A program made the position numbers and the translations under genes. DNA of 64,000 nt from Centropus unirufus (Eukaryota > Chordata > Aves > Cuculiformes > Centropidae): NCBI GenBank assembly GCA_013397695.1, contig VYZI01000083.1:992001-1056000 (forward strand), in the 5' to 3' direction. Below, in pieces: positions 58,198 to 64,000 of this stretch. Within the stretch, counting starts at the first letter, position 1, and the number at the start of each line of letters is the position of its first letter. Below the pieces are notes generated by a model. That model did no database searches. It was not told the DNA's origin and saw only the letters and a list, made by a program, of their open reading frames with translations.

Positions 58198-60230
58198 TTT
58201 TCCTTTGGTGCTAGCCCAAGGGAACACAGCATGAAGGAAACATGCACGTGCCCAGCCACCATGGGCCGCTCCTGCTTTTTCCTCTCTGGCTTTTCTCTAT
58301 GGTGCTTTCGAGGCAAAGAATTCTTAATTTCGGAAAACTCGCAGAGATGTTAAGATCCCCATGGCATCTCCTAGACAAGCAAGGAGAAAATATCCAGTCC
58401 ACATACAAGAAAGTTAGGGCTTTCAAAGGAATAGATAGCCTTTTGTCCCACTTTGGAAGCTGCCTGACAAACCTTTTGTGCTGTATTTGTCTCCAATCTT
58501 CTCTCATCCCCAGAACCATCCAAGCTGGAAACGTTTTAACTTACAAAACGGAAACTTGCAGTAGTTGAAACCAAGAAGAAGTGGATTCTTGGGAAGAACA
58601 ATGCCAGCAAACTTTAATGAAACTTTAATGATAGGCAAGCATGTCTCTCCCTGAAGTAGATTTCACCCTGCTGAAAGATCCAGTAGCAATGACAACTGAC
58701 CAATTCTTTCAAAGACTTAAAAAAGTATTACTTAAATTCATAAGGAAAAAAAAAAATTGAGAGAAGGATAAATAGAAAAAGTAGAGGAAAATCAAGAGTC
58801 GTTAGGGTTACAGTACAGATAACTTGAGAGGATTGTAACTGCTTAGCCTTTAAGTGAAACTTAAAGGGATTTCCAAGGCACTGGTCCCAGTTTTATATTT
58901 GCCCATTAGACACAAACTTAATAGGCTGTGAAGAAAGGAAGCAGAGAGGCTGCCCAACTGCTCTTTCTATCAGAACAGCAACCGTGGTGATAAAAGATTA
59001 GTACAGATTTGGGTAGAAACATGGAACTAGAGGAATTTCAAACCTCAAGTGAAGAGAATTATTTTTGTCAAATATACCCAAGCAGAAGATATTATAAAGC
59101 AGGGCTTGTCAAGGCAACGTGCAGCTCAAGAACGAGAAAATGGCTGGCCACTTCTTGGCTGCTACTCAGTACTCAGAGGACCAGAAGACACAGAGCTACT
59201 CCGAGTCAGACAAACATGAAATCCGATTTCAATCATTCTGCAAACATACAGCTCTGGGGGTTCACTCTGGCCTGTCCTTTCATACTTATCTCCCTGTGGC
59301 TGAAGAATTTTGTGCCGCAGAAAAGGGCTCAGTGTAGAGCCACAAAAGGGCGCTTGGTTTCCCAGGTAGACTTTACTTGAAAATTAACAGGGCTTAAGCA
59401 ATACTAATGGAGAGGTAATTGTGTAGTTACAATGGAATCAGCTAATTAAAGTGATTCCAAATGGGAAATATCCACTGTTCTGTTTTTGGCAGGCAATGCA
59501 GAAAAAATTACCCACTGCTTGTATATATCCCTGAGCTATTTATATCTCTAATTCCAGACCTTTTCTCGGTCTGAGTTAAGGATTAAAATCTCTTATGAAA
59601 ACAATGTTAACAGGAGAAAAACAAACAGGAAAGCTTAGTATTGAGATGACAGTTGCATTCTGAAATTTCAGTCTGGAAAGTGATATCCTCCCATCCCAGT
59701 AAAATTTGGTATTTACAGTTCTTCCATGCACATGTTTGTTTACAGCAAACCCAAAGTTTCTTTTCACCCAGGAGTGAAATCAGACACCAAATTAGAATGT
59801 CATTTTTTCATAGCTTTTTATGGTGTTATCCTTCTAAAACAACTATGAAGGAGTAAATGGGATTCTGTCCCATTTTCAGACTCGGTATTAAACATTTACT
59901 GAAGCAGGGATACAAAAAAGTATTTACCCTATCTACTTTCAGCAATATTTGAGACAAACACGCTACCACTCTTTCATAGACAGCCAGAACTGGTTTGGCT
60001 GGACAACAGCTTCAGTCTCTCAGCTGTGCACCTTACACACTTCCACTGGTGTGAAAGATGGAGCAAAGACAGAATAGATAAGAAAACAATCAATAAATAA
60101 ATACATATATTTAGTGAGTTCACTCATTTTTATGAAAGTCTGTCATTTTTATGAAAAAGTCTGTTGCCATCTATTTTTGTTATGCAACAAACATGAAGTT
60201 GCACCTTCAGCACTTCTTCTAGGAGGATAG
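58198..60230. other. Unique non-coding sequence
   Basis: No gene is recognised. Overlapping frames of 102-123 codons occur on both strands (58211-58568, 59009-59380) without motifs or splice support. A short 11-bp duplication lies near 58609-58630, and an imperfect duplication of about 19 bp near 60124-60162. Confidence 0.5.
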
Positions 60231-60621
60231 GCTAAGTGATCCTGGGTTATTTAGCCTGGACAAGGCTCCAGGGAGATCTTTGAGAAGCATTCCAGGACCG
60301 AAAGGTGCCTGCAGGAAAGAAGGAGTAAGATTTAGTGAGGACTCTTGTGACAGGACAAGGAATAATAGCTTTAAACTGAGGGAGGGTAGATTTAGACTGG
60401 ATAAAATAAAGCAATTTTTTACAATGAGGGTTGTGAAACACAGGCATGGGCTGCCCAGAGGTGGTGGTGGAGATGTAATCCCTGGCAACACTCAAGGTCA
60501 GGCTGGATGAGGCTCTGAGCAACCTGATCTGGTTAAAGATATCCCTGCTCCTGCAGGGGGGAAGGGACTGGATGACCTGTAAAAGTCCCTTCCAACTCAA
60601 AGCGTTCTATGATTCTACGAT
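60231..60621 (+). mobile_element. CR1 LINE 3' fragment with complete 3' end, plus strand
   Basis: About 390 bp of CR1, 5'-truncated. It starts near GATCCTGGGTTATTTAGCCT, passes through the GACAGGACAAGGAATAATAG and GGGTAGATTTAGACTGGATA blocks, 'GGGCTGCCCAGAGGTGGTGG', AATCCCTGGCAACACTCAAG and GAGCAACCTGATCTGGTTAA, and ends with 'CCCTTCCAACTCAAAGCG' and TTCTATGATTCTACGA. It is diverged but has a full terminus. The frames of 76, 90 and 117 codons inside it are not genes. No reverse transcriptase region remains. Confidence 0.95.
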
Positions 60622-63600
60622 TTTTTAATCACTGCTATTAAGGTGAAAGGAAGCGATCACTGTCTGTTTTAACCTGTACAGCCTCTACTAGCAAGAAGAG
60701 TCTCTGGAAATAAGAGAATTAAATAATCGTTATAGTAATGATAACAACAATAATAATAATCTTGTAGTGGAAGCAGACGATATAGGAATAATATTGAAGA
60801 ACTACTAGAAATCTATTTTCTTAAACTTTTTAAAGGCAGGCAGACAAGGCATTAGTAAAGCTAATGTAAGGCATAATCCTACAATTGCAAAAATTACTAC
60901 ATAACTTAATGCATCCTTTCCATTTTTCTGTCTCCCACAATTCTTTTGATAGTCTTCTCATTGTGTAACCATCACAAGCAGCATCACCAGAAGTAATGGT
61001 TAGCTATTCTCAGACCACTTTTAAATTATTCACAGCAGCTGCTTCCATTTCTCTGACTCACTCTTTTAGAAGTAACAGGAAGTAGAAAACATGGAAATGG
61101 AAGAATTATGACATTACATTTTTAGAAAAACAGAAAGCTAGAAATTATCTGGTCTATTATTTATTTTCCCGGCAATGCAAGAAACATTGTCATATTACTG
61201 AACAATGACCTACTGAAGCTATAAAAAACCACCTCAGCAGAACTTGCTCAGTGCAGGACAGACCCAAAGGTTCCTTTCTGCAACCCTTACAGGAAAAAGT
61301 ACACAAGTAAAGATGACACTTGGCTAGGACAGGAAAAATGTCTTCTATTTGTTTTCTTTTATTAGTATTGGTGAACGTCTATGATAGACCAGCCCCAAAT
61401 GAAATCCTGGGAGGCACCTTTTAGTGCCAACTTGCACAGGAAAAATGTTTTTAAATGTCACATCCCTTCCACCCTCCCCAAGCACGTCAGTACAATCTGC
61501 TTTAAAAAAAAAAAATCAACAAAACAATAATCATTTCAACTTCTGCTTTTTATCAAAGACCTCCAAATAACTTTACAAAGGTCATTATCCTTATTTTATG
61601 GGAGAGAAGATTGAATTACAAGGAGAAAAAGACTTGGGAAATTGTTCCAGGGAAAGAAATGGCATTGAGGTCTGATGCGCAAAAGCCTACACACCAAGTG
61701 TCACTACCACCTAGAAACCAGACAGGTTAAAAAGAGAACAGGTTCTCCACAGTGCACTTCACTGCTCTCATTATTTTTAATGGTATTTTAAAATAAGACA
61801 TAAAAAATCAGTAAGAAAACTGGTATTTTTATGTGTAAGAGAGGAAGAGACAGACCAACATGACAAAGGGCTGGGGACTCTATAGCCCCTGTCTGCTACA
61901 AATATGTTCCCTCTTTTGGGAAAGTTTCTCTAGAGATTTTGTAAATTGGCTTCAGGGCTGCTCCAGCTTACAGAAATATAGAAAAATACTGGCTACAAAA
62001 AAAACCCAAAACTTCTAAAAGGATGATCTGGCTCAAGATCTTTACAGTAATAAACTCTTGGACAGAATGTCTTACACAATCTTCCAAAAGCAATTCAAAA
62101 TGGCTTGGAAAGAAGCCAGCTGGACTGGAAGCTGGCTGGAGAACTGCAAACAAATGGTGATGTTACACAGTAATGTATCAAGTTGTCCGCTCAGACACCA
62201 GAAAGAGCAGTGCTCTGTCAGGTCTTATTTAAAGCATTGCTCTGCTCTGGAAAGTGACAAGATAAAATGGCACCTTCTTTCTCCACAAATCTGATCTATA
62301 TATGTATCCAGTCATATCTAATTAGTGACAAACGGTTATTCCTATTGCTCCCGCAGAGCCAAAATAGTTTGGAGTTAACTGAAGGGGACTGCTGCCAGTA
62401 CATCATGGAAATAGTTTGGTAGCTTCCAGGCAGTTATTGCTGTACAATGGGTGTTACAGAGGTGCCGCTTCATGCAGCAAATGGACTCTTTATTACCAAT
62501 AGTAATAGGCAAAAAAAGCAAACAACAAACCCCAAACCTGACTATGAACACAGCTGGAGTTTTCCAGACTGGCAGCTAGATCCATCTTCTTGACAGATAT
62601 GTGCATTCAGTGGACTCATCAAGGTAGAATCACCATGGCTCCACATAAAAAATTCTTGGTAAATCTGGCATTAACAGTGAACAGAAATAGCGAGCTGGTT
62701 TGTGATATAAACGCAGCAAGCTATGGGAGTTCATGCCCTGTGCTAATGAACAAATGCAAAACAATGACCTAAAAGGAAAGTTAAAAAACGTTGGCAAGTT
62801 TATTACGTAGAAGATAAAATTGGCCCTTTAAATATCATTCAAAAATTCCAGTAATTTTGCCCTTGAATGCTCTAAAAATGCTTTTAACATTCAGTTTTTA
62901 AAGGGTACATAAGCTGCTTTAGATGGAGTTATCTTTAGTGGTAAAAAAGAATATACATTGCAATTGGGCACTCATTTTCTTTTCCACAAAGCTAGTGAAT
63001 GTCTTGGAAACAGTATCAAATTCAGCAGGTGGTATTGATCTATCTTAAAATAAACTAAGCTAAATAATAAGATAGTCTAAGCTAAACACATACAATATTC
63101 TACAACATTAAAGGCTGTAGCATAACACATATAATGGATTTCTTGTGGTTCATGAGTACACATCAAGTATTGACGGCTCATAGCAGAATCTAGCAAAAAT
63201 TAAGGAAGGACAGGCATCTCAGCAGACTCAAAATGTTAAAATACGGTGAATTTCCCAGAAGAAAAATGAAGACACCCTTGTAAAAGAATTAAATCTAAAA
63301 AAAAAATAAAGAGAACAGATTAGGCAGCGCTTTCTGGTAGGTTTTGATATGGTGACTAATATATCCTCATTAGTAAGCAAGAGACTGGCCCACCCAATTC
63401 TGGGAGACATCTTCCCACTTCATATAAGAATATTGTTTCTAGGAAATAGCCAGGAAACAGGAATATAGCCTCGATTGTTTTTTTTCCTCCTCACGCTGCC
63501 ACACTTACTACTGCAGGAAGTCATGTGTAATCCTTTGCAAAATATGCCTGGAATACACACTTGCTCAATGTTTAAGTTTTGAGATGCCCATTTACCAGGA

Positions 63601-64000
63601 GAAGGACTTAGGAATGGCTTCTGTCCTTTGTCCAACATTGAGAGGTTGCTATTAATCCTTAATTTTCCCTTGAACTCCTCAAATGTGAAACAAACTGTTT
63701 CTACAATAACTAAAGACTAAAACACAAAGCCAAGCGAACACTCAAAACCATGCATCCCCTACTTAACCCATATGAAAAGTTGTTCCAGCTGAGTTGTTGC
63801 CCTTGCCATGAGATTTTTTTTGTAAAAAAAATCTACAAAATGAGTTCTGAATACAAACTTTATTGCTTTTCACAGAAATGAACTGCTGTTCAATTTCACT
63901 TTTTTTTTTTTCTTTGTACATTTCAGCATGTTCCTGCTACTCCAAACTTTGGTATTTCTTCCATTTTACATTGTGACCTGCAAGAAGAGCCTGAGACCTA
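60622..64000. other. Unique AT-rich non-coding sequence
   Basis: No gene, RNA gene or transposon is recognised up to the window end. A short TAA/CAA microsatellite lies near 60743-60760 and a T run near 63900-63911. Open frames are under 80 codons. Confidence 0.5.

Noticed and set aside
1..64000. tRNA, snRNA, rRNA genes, CRISPR arrays, bacterial operons and mitochondrial insertions
   Set aside because: I looked for the usual boxes and conserved stretches by eye and saw none. The CR1 content shows this is vertebrate nuclear DNA, so prokaryotic features do not apply. A tool-based scan could still reveal a small RNA I missed.

Overview
The window looks like bird nuclear DNA that is intergenic or deep-intronic. 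The sign is six 5'-truncated CR1 LINE fragments on both strands. Several keep the typical 3' end (a 'CCTTCCAACYC' motif followed by 'TTCTATGATTCTA'-like octamers). No mammalian or squamate SINEs are visible, base composition is AT-rich (roughly 38-40% GC by eye), and repeat density is low, all of which fits Aves. No species can be named. Bacterial features (operons, ribosome binding sites, CRISPR arrays, origins) do not apply and none were seen.

Layout. From 1 to 29.5 kb the sequence is almost all unique AT-rich DNA. It is broken by a CA/TA/TG microsatellite (5.3 kb), a CR1 fragment on the plus strand (11.0 kb), a purine-rich tract (18.9 kb), a four-tract G-quadruplex motif on the minus strand (19.7 kb), and short A-rich and tandem repeats (27.9-28.2 kb). 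The longest CR1 lies on the minus strand at about 29.5-30.3 kb. From 30.3 to 57.1 kb there is more unique sequence with three short CR1 pieces (37.2, 40.5 and 41.8 kb). This stretch also holds the only segments I would consider as possible coding exons: 38157-38216 and 43141-43229, which are phase-compatible on the plus strand, and 46109-46354. All three are weak calls with no recognised protein family. From 57.1 to 58.2 kb there is a GC- and CpG-rich island built of minisatellite units. It contains a 60-base run of N and, after the gap, a sequence resembling the end of a retroviral LTR. A last CR1 lies at about 60.2-60.6 kb, and the rest is unique sequence.

Protein-coding content. No gene is recognised with confidence. 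Open frames of 60-140 codons are scattered on both strands at about the frequency expected in DNA of this composition (stops near 6.5% of codons, so about ten stop-to-stop runs over 100 codons by chance). Many of the longest lie inside CR1 or the GC-rich minisatellite. I therefore list no ordinary open frame as a gene.

The items most worth a second look are the possible exon pair at 38.2 and 43.1 kb, the GC-rich repeat, gap and LTR-like complex at 57-58 kb, and the G-quadruplex at 19.7 kb. I found no convincing undescribed biological system.
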